A program made the translations under genes and the position numbers. A stretch of 7,826 nucleotides of DNA from UBA668 sp049424465 (lineage in GTDB: Bacteria > Actinomycetota > Acidimicrobiia > Acidimicrobiales > Ilumatobacteraceae). Below the pieces are notes generated by a model that worked only from the letters and a program-made list of their open reading frames with translations, was not told the DNA's origin and did not search any database. Numbering within the stretch: the first letter of the stretch is position 1; every line of letters begins with the position of its first letter. This document shows, in pieces, positions 1 to 5,657 of the stretch. The stretch covers positions 1 through 7,826 of the forward strand of contig JBMSSR010000141.1 of NCBI GenBank assembly GCA_049424465.1, in the 5' to 3' direction.

Positions 1-707
1 CCGCGACCCCGCCGTACTGCCTCGTCGTCGAGGCGCACCGCGTCGGGGTTCGGCCGTCCGTTGAGCAGTGTCGGCATGAGGTGGATGCGGTCGTGCGTCG
101 CGTCGCCGACGAGGAACATGTGATCGAGCTGCACCGGACGACGGTCCTCGAGCACTGGCTCGGTCGGGCCGCGAACCGTCGAGATCCAGTCGGCCAACTC
201 GACCGCATTGCTGACCGTGGCGGACAGGCACACCAGTTGCACCGTGGTCGGGAGATGGATGATGACCTCTTCCCACACCGGTCCGCGATAGGCGTCCTGC
301 AGGAAGTGCACCTCGTCGAGCACGACGAGACCGAGGTTGCGCAGTCCGCGTCCCCCGGCATAGATCATGTTGCGCAGCACCTCGGTGGTCATGACCACCA
401 CGTCCGCGTCGCCGTTGATCGAGTTGTCACCCGTGAGCAGGCCCACGCGGTGCGGACCCAGACGAGCGACGAGGTCGCGGTACTTCTGGTTCGACAGCGC
501 CTTCACCGGTGCCGTGTAGAACGCCCGACGACCATCGGCGAGCGCGGCGTCGATGCCGTACTCGGCGACCACGGTCTTGCCGCTGCCGGTCGGTGCCGCG
601 ACCAGCACCGACTGACCTGCATCGAGCGCATCGAGGGCGCTCGTCTGGAACGTGTCGAGGGCGAACGGGTAGTGACCGACGAGCAGTGGCCGGTCGGCGC
701 GCACCAC
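1..707 (-). CDS. helY: Ski2-like DExH-box RNA helicase HelY, N-terminal part (3' end outside window)
   Basis: This is the first ~235 residues of a superfamily 2 Ski2/Mtr4-type ATP-dependent helicase, presumed to act on RNA in the cytoplasm. Visible motifs in order: an FQ pair at residues 20-21 (Q-motif position), Walker A APTGSGKT at about 38-45, motif Ia region YTAPVKALSNQK at about 64-75, GLLTGDNSIN at about 89-98, TTEVLRNM, the DEVH box at about 131-134, and motif III SAT at about 162-164. The stretch from TAPVKALSNQK to LRNM is characteristic of actinobacterial HelY. The frame stays open to the window edge, so helicase domain 2 and the C-terminal domains are not seen. It starts 8 bases after the tatC stop, the same tatC-helY order as in M. 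tuberculosis, so it is probably co-transcribed with tatBC. The start is uncertain: I chose GTG at 707 (another GTG follows at 704). A CTG at 719 would overlap the tatC stop as CTGA and has GAGG 7 bases upstream. Confidence 0.92.
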   Translation of the reverse strand, partial: MVRADRPLLVGHYPFALDTFQTSALDALDAGQSVLVAAPTGSGKTVVAEYGIDAALADGRRAFYTAPVKALSNQKYRDLVARLGPHRVGLLTGDNSINGDADVVVMTTEVLRNMIYAGGRGLRNLGLVVLDEVHFLQDAYRGPVWEEVIIHLPTTVQLVCLSATVSNAVELADWISTVRGPTEPVLEDRRPVQLDHMFLVGDATHDRIHLMPTLLNGRPNPDAVRLDDEAVRRGR

Positions 708-715
708 GGGCGACG

Positions 716-1480
716 TCAGGACGCGGCCTCGCGCGCTCGCTTGCGACGCTGGACGACCAGGCCGATGACGACGCTGATGAAGTAGAAGAGCGCCATCGGG
801 AGGCCCATTGCCATCATCGAGTACGGGTCGCCACTGGGCGTGATGACTGCCGCGATGAGGAAGATGATCACGATCGCGTAGCGCCACTGCTTGATCAGGG
901 TCTGGGGCGTGAGCACGCCGACGAGTTGCAGGAACACCAGCAGCACCGGGAACTCGAACGTGACGCCGAATGCGGCGATCATGAGTCCGAACAGCTTGAC
1001 GTACTCGCTCACCCGGAAATTGGCCTTGACGTCACTGCCGGCCCAGCTGATGAGGAAGTCGAGGGCCGGGGTGAGCGTCAGGTACGCCACTGCGCCGCCC
1101 ATCAGGAACAGCACGATCGACGACGTGATGAACGGGATCGCGTACCGCTTCTCCTTGGCGTGGAGTGCCGGCACGACGAAGCGCCAGATCTGCCAGAGGA
1201 TCACCGGCAGGGCGAGGATGATCGCCCCATAGGTACTGATGCTGAGTCGGGTGCCGAATCCCTCGAGCGGTCCGATGAACTGCAGGTCACACGTCAGGTC
1301 GGGCTTCTTCTCGCACAGCTGCTCGTACGGCAGGCGCATGAAGTCGAGGACCTGGTCGTAGAACGCGATCATCACGATGAAGCCGACGACGATGCCGAGC
1401 GTCGCCCGGATGATGCGGGTGCGCAGCTCGGCGAGGTGCTCGATCAGCGTCATGCGGCCGTCGACCGCCTGGGTGCTCAT
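716..1480 (-). CDS. tatC: Twin-arginine translocase subunit TatC
   Basis: TatC is the multi-spanning membrane receptor for twin-arginine signal peptides and exports folded proteins together with TatB and TatA. The 254-residue product has the family's N-terminal signature EHLAELRTR (14-22), followed by about six hydrophobic segments. F101 and E110, in the loop FVVPALHAKE, align with E. coli F94 and E103 of the signal-peptide binding site; E176 in FEFP aligns with E. coli E170. The first extracytoplasmic loop carries two cysteines (C56 and C64), close enough for a disulfide. The tail RRKRARE is basic and cytoplasmic, consistent with positive-inside topology. I chose ATG at 1480 because its ATGA overlaps the tatB stop and GGAG lies 8 bases upstream. 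A GTG two codons earlier (1486) is possible. Length is normal for the family. Confidence 0.97.
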   Translation of the reverse strand: MSTQAVDGRMTLIEHLAELRTRIIRATLGIVVGFIVMIAFYDQVLDFMRLPYEQLCEKKPDLTCDLQFIGPLEGFGTRLSISTYGAIILALPVILWQIWRFVVPALHAKEKRYAIPFITSSIVLFLMGGAVAYLTLTPALDFLISWAGSDVKANFRVSEYVKLFGLMIAAFGVTFEFPVLLVFLQLVGVLTPQTLIKQWRYAIVIIFLIAAVITPSGDPYSMMAMGLPMALFYFISVVIGLVVQRRKRAREAAS

Positions 1481-1935
1481 TCCCACGGCTCCGGTTCGTG
1501 GGCAGACGGTGCGGGCTCGGAGGCGGTGTCGCCGCCCTCGGCTCGCGCGGCGCGCTCGCGCCGCCGTTCGGCGACATTGCCGAAATCGAGTCCACCCGGC
1601 GACGCCGGTGCAGGAGCGCTCTCGGCGGCAAGTGCGGCATCACCCGTCGCTGAGGCCATCGGCACGTTCGCGCCGGGCGCAGGGGTCCCGGTGGCCGGCG
1701 AGAGGTCGAGGTCGAGGCGGGCTGCATTCATGACGGCGTCCGCGGTGCCACGCAGCTCGCGCATCGGCTCGTCGAGCACCGACTTCAGCTCGCCCTGGAA
1801 GCCGGTCGCCATCTTGCGGAATTCTGCGTAGCCCTTGGCGAACTTGCGCACGGCGTCGGGCAGCTTCTCCGGGCCGAGCACCACGAGGGCGACGAGGAGC
1901 AGGAAGATCATCTCGCTGCCGTCGATGTTGAACAC
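1477..1935 (-). CDS. tatB: Sec-independent (twin-arginine) translocase protein TatB
   Basis: This small single-span membrane protein (152 aa) partners TatC in recognising Tat signal peptides. The N-terminus MFNIDGSE lines up residue for residue with E. coli TatB (MFDIGFSE), including Glu8, where TatA proteins usually have Gln. A short transmembrane helix (about 9-20) ends in LGPEKLP (G21, P22), again the TatB form rather than the TatA FGxKKLP. An amphipathic, charged helix follows (about 27-60). Residues from about 75 onward form a low-complexity tail rich in Ala, Pro and Glu, ending in EPEPWE, with a basic patch RRRERAAR. The start is GTG at 1935, with no Shine-Dalgarno sequence but a TAGACT hexamer 6 bases upstream, so a leaderless message is likely. 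The stop overlaps the tatC start by 4 bases. A general TatA/B-family protein is the only real alternative; tatA is not in the window. Confidence 0.9.
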   Translation of the reverse strand: MFNIDGSEMIFLLLVALVVLGPEKLPDAVRKFAKGYAEFRKMATGFQGELKSVLDEPMRELRGTADAVMNAARLDLDLSPATGTPAPGANVPMASATGDAALAAESAPAPASPGGLDFGNVAERRRERAARAEGGDTASEPAPSAHEPEPWE

Positions 1936-1941
1936 GGCGGC

Positions 1942-1947
1942 AGTCTA
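1942..1947 (-). promoter_or_regulatory. Candidate -10 element for leaderless tatBC-helY transcript
   Basis: On the minus strand this reads TAGACT (matches TANNNT), with 6 bases (GCCGCC) between it and the tatB GTG. No purine-rich ribosome binding site lies in front of that GTG. The spacing would put the transcription start on or next to the start codon. No convincing -35 element is visible. This is inferred from position and consensus only. Confidence 0.4.
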
Positions 1948-1957
1948 GGAGGTGGCT

Positions 1958-1976
1958 CCCGCCGCCCGGCGGCGGG
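1958..1976. promoter_or_regulatory. Perfect 9-bp inverted repeat between divergent tatB and GDPD genes
   Basis: The arms CCCGCCGCC (1958-1966) and GGCGGCGGG (1968-1976) are exact reverse complements around a single central C. The element sits in the 60-bp intergenic region, about 20-40 bases from both divergent start codons, which is the -35 region for each if both messages are leaderless. It could be a shared operator. It could also be a chance product of GC-rich sequence, since the arms are simple CCG-type repeats. Confidence 0.3.
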
Positions 1977-1983
1977 CCCGTGG

Positions 1984-1989
1984 CAAGAT
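1984..1989 (+). promoter_or_regulatory. Weak -10-like hexamer before the GDPD gene
   Basis: The hexamer CAAGAT lies 6 bases before the GTG at 1996. It matches TANNNT at two of the three fixed positions. The intervening bases are CGGAGG, so GGAGG directly abuts the GTG and is too close to be a normal ribosome binding site for it. A leaderless start is therefore possible but weakly supported. Confidence 0.2.
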
Positions 1990-1995
1990 CGGAGG

Positions 1996-2730
1996 GTGCA
2001 GCAGCGCCTGCCCTCGCTCCTCGACCCGCCGATCTCGTTCGCGCACCGCGGGGCACGGGCCTACGCCCCGGAGAACACCCTCGAGGCGTTCGAGCTCGGC
2101 CTGCGACTGGGCGCCACAGGCCTCGAGAGTGACGCCTGGCTGACCGCCGACGGCGAGGTCGTCCTGGACCACGACGGTGTGGTACGCCGACGGTTCGGGC
2201 GGTCGACACCCATCCGCGAGCTGTGTCGGGCCGACCTGCCGGCCCACATCCCGACGCTGCGCGAACTGCTCGAGCGATGCGGTACCGAGTACTCGCTCTC
2301 GCTCGACCTCAAGGACCCTGCCGCCGGGCCGACAGTGATCGACGTCGTCGAGTCGGTCGACCGCTCCATGCTTCCGCGGGTGTGGCTCTGCGCCCCGCGG
2401 CGTGCGGTGTTGTATCCACTGCGCGGACGCGGCGCGAGGCTCGTCGACAGCACCCGCCTCTCGGCGATCAAGGAGGGCCCGGAGCGACGAGCCGCCACGC
2501 TCGCCGCAGAGGGGATCGACGGCATCAACCTTCACCACACCGACTGGAACGGTGGACTCGTCGCGCTGTTCCACCGGTTCGAGCGCGTTGCGTTCGCGTG
2601 GGACCTGCAGGCGCCCCACCTGTTGGAGCAGGCGCTGCGCATGGGCCTCGACGCGGTCTACAGCGATCACCCCGACCGACTGGTCGACGCAGCCCGCGCT
2701 CAGATCGGCTCGATCGACCCGACCCGCTGA
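1996..2730 (+). CDS. Glycerophosphodiester phosphodiesterase (GDPD family)
   Basis: A 244-residue single-domain enzyme expected to hydrolyse glycerophosphodiesters to glycerol-3-phosphate and an alcohol in a metal-dependent reaction. The GDPD signatures are in order: AHRGARAYAPENTLEAF near the N-terminus (H17, R18, E26-N27-T28), then LESDAWLTADGEVVLDHDG with metal ligands E44 and D46 and second catalytic H59. These are followed by IPTLRELLE (85-93), the DLK triad region (D104, K106), and the C-terminal AVYSDHPDRLVDA typical of the barrel end. There is no signal peptide or membrane segment, so it is probably cytoplasmic. It is the only plus-strand gene here, divergent from tatB and convergent with lepB (31 bases between stops). 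The GTG at 1996 is the only plausible start before the conserved core; GGAGG abuts it with no spacing. The exact substrate cannot be told from sequence. Confidence 0.93.
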   Translation: MQQRLPSLLDPPISFAHRGARAYAPENTLEAFELGLRLGATGLESDAWLTADGEVVLDHDGVVRRRFGRSTPIRELCRADLPAHIPTLRELLERCGTEYSLSLDLKDPAAGPTVIDVVESVDRSMLPRVWLCAPRRAVLYPLRGRGARLVDSTRLSAIKEGPERRAATLAAEGIDGINLHHTDWNGGLVALFHRFERVAFAWDLQAPHLLEQALRMGLDAVYSDHPDRLVDAARAQIGSIDPTR

Positions 2731-2761
2731 GCCTGCTGCGTCCGGGCGCGATGTGACGAGG

Positions 2762-3376
2762 TCAGAGCCACTCCCAGTCCTCGGTGGGCCAGATGACCAC
2801 GAACGCCCGGCCGAGGAGGTCGGCATACTCGACTGCGCCGATGTCGCGGCTGTCCTTCGACCCGGGGCGATTGTCGCCCATCACGAACACGGTGTCGTCG
2901 GGGACGAGGTACGGGAACTCGAACGCGTTCGGATCGGTACACGGCGCGATCTCGGGGTCGAGGTACGGCTCGACGAGCAGGCGGCCGTCGATGTACACCT
3001 GACAGTTGCGCACATCGATCGTCTCGCCCGGCAGACCGATGACTCGCTTGATGAGGTCGCGCTCGCCGGAGCTCTCGATCGTCTTCAGCACCACGACGTC
3101 ACCGCGGTTCGGGTCGTGGAGCCGGTAGCTGAGCTTGTTCACCAGTACCCGATCAGTGTCCTGGAGCGTGTTCTTCATCGAGTTGCCGGCCACCTGGAAC
3201 TGTTGCACCACGTACGCCTTGACGAAGAAGGCCGCCGAGATCGCCACCGCGATGATGACCACCCACTCGACGAGTTCGCGCAGACGCCGCATCGCGCCCG
3301 GCGGCTCTGGCGCACTGGGGGCTTCCCAGCCGAACGTGCCGTCGAACTGCTGGGGCTCGGGTGTGGTCCGTGACAT
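2762..3376 (-). CDS. lepB: Signal peptidase I (type I leader peptidase)
   Basis: This membrane-anchored serine protease cleaves signal peptides from exported proteins on the outer face of the membrane. The 204-residue product has a ~30-residue polar, Pro-rich N-terminal segment, one transmembrane helix (about 36-52), then the catalytic domain. The nucleophile is Ser66 in GNSMKNTL, a divergent form of the usual SGSMxPTL. The general base is Lys110 in RDLIKRVIGLPGE. Box E appears as VFVMGDNRPGSKDSRDIG, followed by LLGRAFVVIWP near the C-terminus. C124-type pairing is possible for the two cysteines of the NCQVYIDG and APCTDP segments. I chose ATG at 3376: it has no Shine-Dalgarno sequence but TAGCGT lies 8 bases upstream. 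ATG at residue 29 is an alternative just before the helix. It follows pafA after 83 bases that contain a hairpin, so it is probably transcribed separately; tatBC lies beyond the inverted phosphodiesterase gene. Confidence 0.95.
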   Translation of the reverse strand: MSRTTPEPQQFDGTFGWEAPSAPEPPGAMRRLRELVEWVVIIAVAISAAFFVKAYVVQQFQVAGNSMKNTLQDTDRVLVNKLSYRLHDPNRGDVVVLKTIESSGERDLIKRVIGLPGETIDVRNCQVYIDGRLLVEPYLDPEIAPCTDPNAFEFPYLVPDDTVFVMGDNRPGSKDSRDIGAVEYADLLGRAFVVIWPTEDWEWL

Positions 3377-3384
3377 CGGCGGCA

Positions 3385-3390
3385 ACGCTA
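3385..3390 (-). promoter_or_regulatory. Candidate -10 element for leaderless lepB transcript
   Basis: On the minus strand this reads TAGCGT (TANNNT), separated by 8 bases (TGCCGCCG) from the lepB ATG. No ribosome binding site is visible before that ATG. It lies downstream of the hairpin at 3427-3452, consistent with a separate lepB promoter. No clear -35 sequence was found. Confidence 0.4.
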
Positions 3391-3426
3391 CCCGTCGGGT
3401 CGGGCTGCAGGGTGGCGCTCGCCCGG

Positions 3427-3452
3427 CCCCACACGACGCCGGCGGCGTGGGG
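3427..3452 (-). terminator. GC-rich hairpin just after pafA; candidate terminator without U-tract
   Basis: Read in the pafA direction, an outer stem CCCC/GGGG encloses an inner stem ACGCC-GCC-GGCGT with an unpaired CGTGT on the 3' side. An alternative outer stem is CCCCAC/GTGGGG. It begins 7 bases after the pafA stop codon. No T-run follows, so it is not a classical intrinsic terminator, although actinobacterial terminators often lack one. It could instead protect the 3' end of the mRNA. Confidence 0.4.
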
Positions 3453-3459
3453 ATCAGGT

Positions 3460-4818
3460 TCAGAGCGAGGCGATGAGCTTCTCGACGCGTTCGTCGCGGC
3501 TCTTGAACGGGTCCTTGCACAGCACCGTGCGCTGGGCCTGGTCGTTGAGCTTGAGGTGCACCCAGTCGACCGTGTAGTCGCGCTTGCGCTCCTTGGCACG
3601 CTTGATGAACTCGCCGCGAAGCCGAGCACGGGTGGTCTGCGGCGGCTCCTCGATGGCGGCCTCGATATCGGTGTCGAGGCACATCCGCTCGATGAGGCCG
3701 CGGTCCTGCAGCTTGTAGAACGGGCTGCGGTCGCGGCTGATGTCGTGGTATTGGAGGTCGAGCAACTGCACCCGCGAGTCGCCGAGCGCGAGCTGATGCC
3801 GCTCGCGGAAGGCCTCGATCAGCCGGTACTTGATGACCCAGTCGACCTCGCGATCGAGCTTCAGCGGGTCGTTCTCGATGGTGCTCACACAGTGCTCCCA
3901 CATCTCCAGCGCACGTTGCTCGAGCGGCGGGAAGCCCTTGGTGTCGGCATAGCGGAGCGCACGGTCGAGGTACTCGCGCTGGATGTCGAGCGCGCTCACC
4001 TCGCGCCCGTTCGAGAGCCGCACCTTGCGGCGGCAGGTCATGTCGTGGCTGATGTCTCGGATGGCACGGATCGGGTTCTCGAGCGTCATGTCGCGCAGCA
4101 CCACGGTCGGGTCCTCGAGCATGCGCAGCATGCACGCCGCCGAGCCAACCTTGACGAAGGTCGTGTACTCGCTCATGTTGCTGTCGCCGACGATGACGTG
4201 CAGGCGCCGGTAGCGCTCTGCGTCGGCGTGCGGCTCGTCCCTGGTGTTGATGATCGGGCGGCTGCGCGTGGTGGCGCTGCTGACGCCTTCCCAGATGTGC
4301 TCGGCGCGCTGCGCGATCGAGTACACCGGACCTCGGGCTGTCTGCAGCACCTTGCCGGCACCCGTGAAGATCTGTCGGCTGACGAGGAACGGGATGAGCA
4401 CCTCGGCGTACGCACCGAGGTCGTCACTGCGGCTGGTGAGGTAGTTCTCGTGACACCCGTAACTATTGCCCGCCGAGTCGGTGTTGTTCTTGAACAGGTA
4501 CACCGTCCCGCGAATGCCTTCCTCGCGGAGTCGCTGCTCGGCCGACTGCACGAGGCCCTCGAGGATTCGCTCGCCTGCCCGGTCGTGCACGACGAGGTCG
4601 TAGATGCTGTCGCACTCCGGCGTGGCGTACTCGGGGTGCGAGCCGACGTCGAGGTACAGCCGAGCCCCGTTTTGGAGGAACACGTTGCTGCTGCGGCCCC
4701 AACTGACCACTTTCCGGAAGAGGTAGCGGGCGACCTCGTCAGGGCTGAGGCGACGCTGGCCGCGCAACGTGCAGGTGACCCCGTACTCGTTCTCGAGCCC
4801 GAAGATCCGCCGCTCCAT
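3460..4818 (-). CDS. pafA: Pup--protein ligase PafA
   Basis: PafA uses ATP to activate the C-terminal glutamate of Pup (prokaryotic ubiquitin-like protein) and joins it to lysines of target proteins, marking them for the proteasome. At 452 residues it has the same length as the M. tuberculosis enzyme. It begins MERRIFGLENEYGVTC, with Glu9 at the conserved metal/ATP position. Catalytic Asp57 lies in YLDVGSHPEYATPECDS, and the hallmark KNNTDSAGNSYGCHENYL is at about 109-126. RAEHIWEGVSSATTRSRP, INTRDEPHADAE and the C-terminal DWVHLKLNDQAQRTVLCKD are also present. The Dop-specific insertion near the active-site Asp is absent, so this is the ligase rather than the depupylase. The ATG at 4818 is 26 bases after the pxpC stop. 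It has no Shine-Dalgarno sequence, but TACGGT lies 8 bases upstream, so it could be read both from the upstream operon and from its own leaderless promoter. pafB and pafC, which follow pafA in mycobacteria, are not here. Confidence 0.99.
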   Translation of the reverse strand: MERRIFGLENEYGVTCTLRGQRRLSPDEVARYLFRKVVSWGRSSNVFLQNGARLYLDVGSHPEYATPECDSIYDLVVHDRAGERILEGLVQSAEQRLREEGIRGTVYLFKNNTDSAGNSYGCHENYLTSRSDDLGAYAEVLIPFLVSRQIFTGAGKVLQTARGPVYSIAQRAEHIWEGVSSATTRSRPIINTRDEPHADAERYRRLHVIVGDSNMSEYTTFVKVGSAACMLRMLEDPTVVLRDMTLENPIRAIRDISHDMTCRRKVRLSNGREVSALDIQREYLDRALRYADTKGFPPLEQRALEMWEHCVSTIENDPLKLDREVDWVIKYRLIEAFRERHQLALGDSRVQLLDLQYHDISRDRSPFYKLQDRGLIERMCLDTDIEAAIEEPPQTTRARLRGEFIKRAKERKRDYTVDWVHLKLNDQAQRTVLCKDPFKSRDERVEKLIASL

Positions 4819-4825
4819 GGCGCGG

Positions 4826-4844
4826 CACCGTAGCGCACACGGTG
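4826..4844. promoter_or_regulatory. 6-bp perfect dyad between pxpC and pafA
   Basis: The arms CACCGT (4826-4831) and ACGGTG (4839-4844) are exact reverse complements around a 7-base centre. The dyad starts immediately after the pxpC stop codon and contains the TACGGT hexamer proposed as the pafA -10 element. It may be an operator over the pafA promoter, or a short RNA hairpin acting as an attenuator between pxpC and pafA. There is no T-run, so a full terminator is unlikely. Confidence 0.35.
4827..4832 (-). promoter_or_regulatory. Candidate -10 element for leaderless pafA transcript
   Basis: On the minus strand this reads TACGGT (TANNNT), with 8 bases (GCCGCGCC) before the pafA ATG, the same geometry as at lepB. 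A CTGACA sequence upstream is only 10 bases from it, too close to be a partner -35 element. Support is by consensus and spacing only. Confidence 0.35.
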
Positions 4845-5657
4845 TCAGCCCTTCGGGCGAGCGGTGGCATCGACGAACCGGACGGAGGACCCGGGCGCGG
4901 CCTGCGCGAGCACCTCGAGATCACCACGGTCGACGACCGCAGCGACCGGGTAGCCACCGGTCGTGGGGGGATCGGCGAGCATGACGATCGGGAGACCATC
5001 CGGCGGCACCTGCACCGCCCCCTCGACGAGGCCCTCGGAGGCGAGGGTGACCGGCATCCGACGTTCGAGACGCGGCCCCTCGAGCCGCACGCCCACGCGG
5101 CTCGCGCTCGAGACCGTGAAGGGCGCCGACGTGAGCGCGTGCCAGGCGGAGGCGTCGAACAGGTCGAGGCGTGGACCCGGCCAGATGCGCGCCGTGGTGC
5201 GGCGGGGCTGCGGGACTGCCGCAGCGAGCGATGGCCGCGCCGAGGGCTCCGGCCCCACACCGAGCAACGATCCGCCGGCACTGACGCCGCCGCGGATCGC
5301 GAGATACGACCGCAGGCCGTCGACCACCCTCACCACGCGGACGACCGCCCCCGCGGGGAGCGTGACCGGACTCCCCCAGCCCATGGGCGGACCACCGGTG
5401 ACGGCGACCTCGGCCACCGCGCCGGTGCAGACCATCGTCACCGGCGCCAGGACCCTTACCTCGAGGCCACCCGATGTCTCGAGACCAGCCGCTGCCTCGT
5501 CGGAGCCCACCAGGCGGTTGCCGAGGCGCAGGGCGCCGGGATCGACCGCACCGCCCCTCGGCGCACCGAGCCAACCCCGGCCCACGACACCCAGGTCGAC
5601 CACCGAACCGGCGATCCCCCACGCCGTGACCTCGAGCCGCGCAGTGAGCACCGTCAT
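4845..5657 (-). CDS. pxpC: 5-oxoprolinase subunit C (KipA / biotin-dependent carboxylase-like family)
   Basis: PxpC is the third subunit of the prokaryotic ATP-dependent 5-oxoprolinase, which opens 5-oxoproline (pyroglutamate) to L-glutamate. The 270-residue product has the family's N-terminal block GRGWLGAPRGGAVDPGAL (26-43), followed by NRLVGS and a LETSGG segment. Later come RSYLAIRGGV, then RIWPGPRLDLFDASAWHAL, GVRLEGPRLER, and the C-terminal SEGLVEGAVQVPPDG and DPPTTGGYPVAAVV. It is shorter than E. coli PxpC (about 310 aa), but every recognisable block is present, so it looks compact rather than broken. The frame extends upstream, but ATG at 5657 is preferred because its ATGA overlaps the pxpB stop and the conserved region begins there. 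No signal peptide is seen. The assignment rests on both sequence and the pxpA-pxpB-pxpC order; older databases may call it an allophanate hydrolase-like protein. Confidence 0.92.
   Translation of the reverse strand: MTVLTARLEVTAWGIAGSVVDLGVVGRGWLGAPRGGAVDPGALRLGNRLVGSDEAAAGLETSGGLEVRVLAPVTMVCTGAVAEVAVTGGPPMGWGSPVTLPAGAVVRVVRVVDGLRSYLAIRGGVSAGGSLLGVGPEPSARPSLAAAVPQPRRTTARIWPGPRLDLFDASAWHALTSAPFTVSSASRVGVRLEGPRLERRMPVTLASEGLVEGAVQVPPDGLPIVMLADPPTTGGYPVAAVVDRGDLEVLAQAAPGSSVRFVDATARPKG

Noticed and set aside
509..1831. A 440-codon plus-strand open frame opposite helY, tatC and tatB.
   Set aside because: It runs across three real genes, is extremely rich in Arg, Asp, Glu and His, and has no domain signature; this is a codon-position shadow.
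1949..1957. AGGAGGTGG on the plus strand, a strong Shine-Dalgarno-like sequence.
   Set aside because: It lies about 40 bases before the GDPD GTG, and the GTG inside it opens a frame (1952-2143) without any family signal; it is probably incidental.
2731..2761. Possible bidirectional terminator between the convergent GDPD and lepB genes.
   Set aside because: Only a weak CGTC/GACG pairing with a long loop is present, and there is no T-run on either strand.
1945..2826. A 293-codon minus-strand frame opposite the GDPD gene.
   Set aside because: The plus-strand frame has full GDPD motifs. The minus frame has none and would also overlap the end of lepB.
2762..4135. A 457-codon minus-strand frame that contains lepB at its end.
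   Set aside because: Only the part from ATG 3376 matches signal peptidase. The upstream portion is an out-of-frame read of pafA, so it is not a fusion protein.
3361..4833. A 490-codon open frame on the plus strand, opposite pafA.
   Set aside because: It is antisense to a certain pafA gene, its translation has Val/Asp/Glu/Leu/Arg-heavy composition with no recognisable motif, and such frames are routine in GC-rich DNA.
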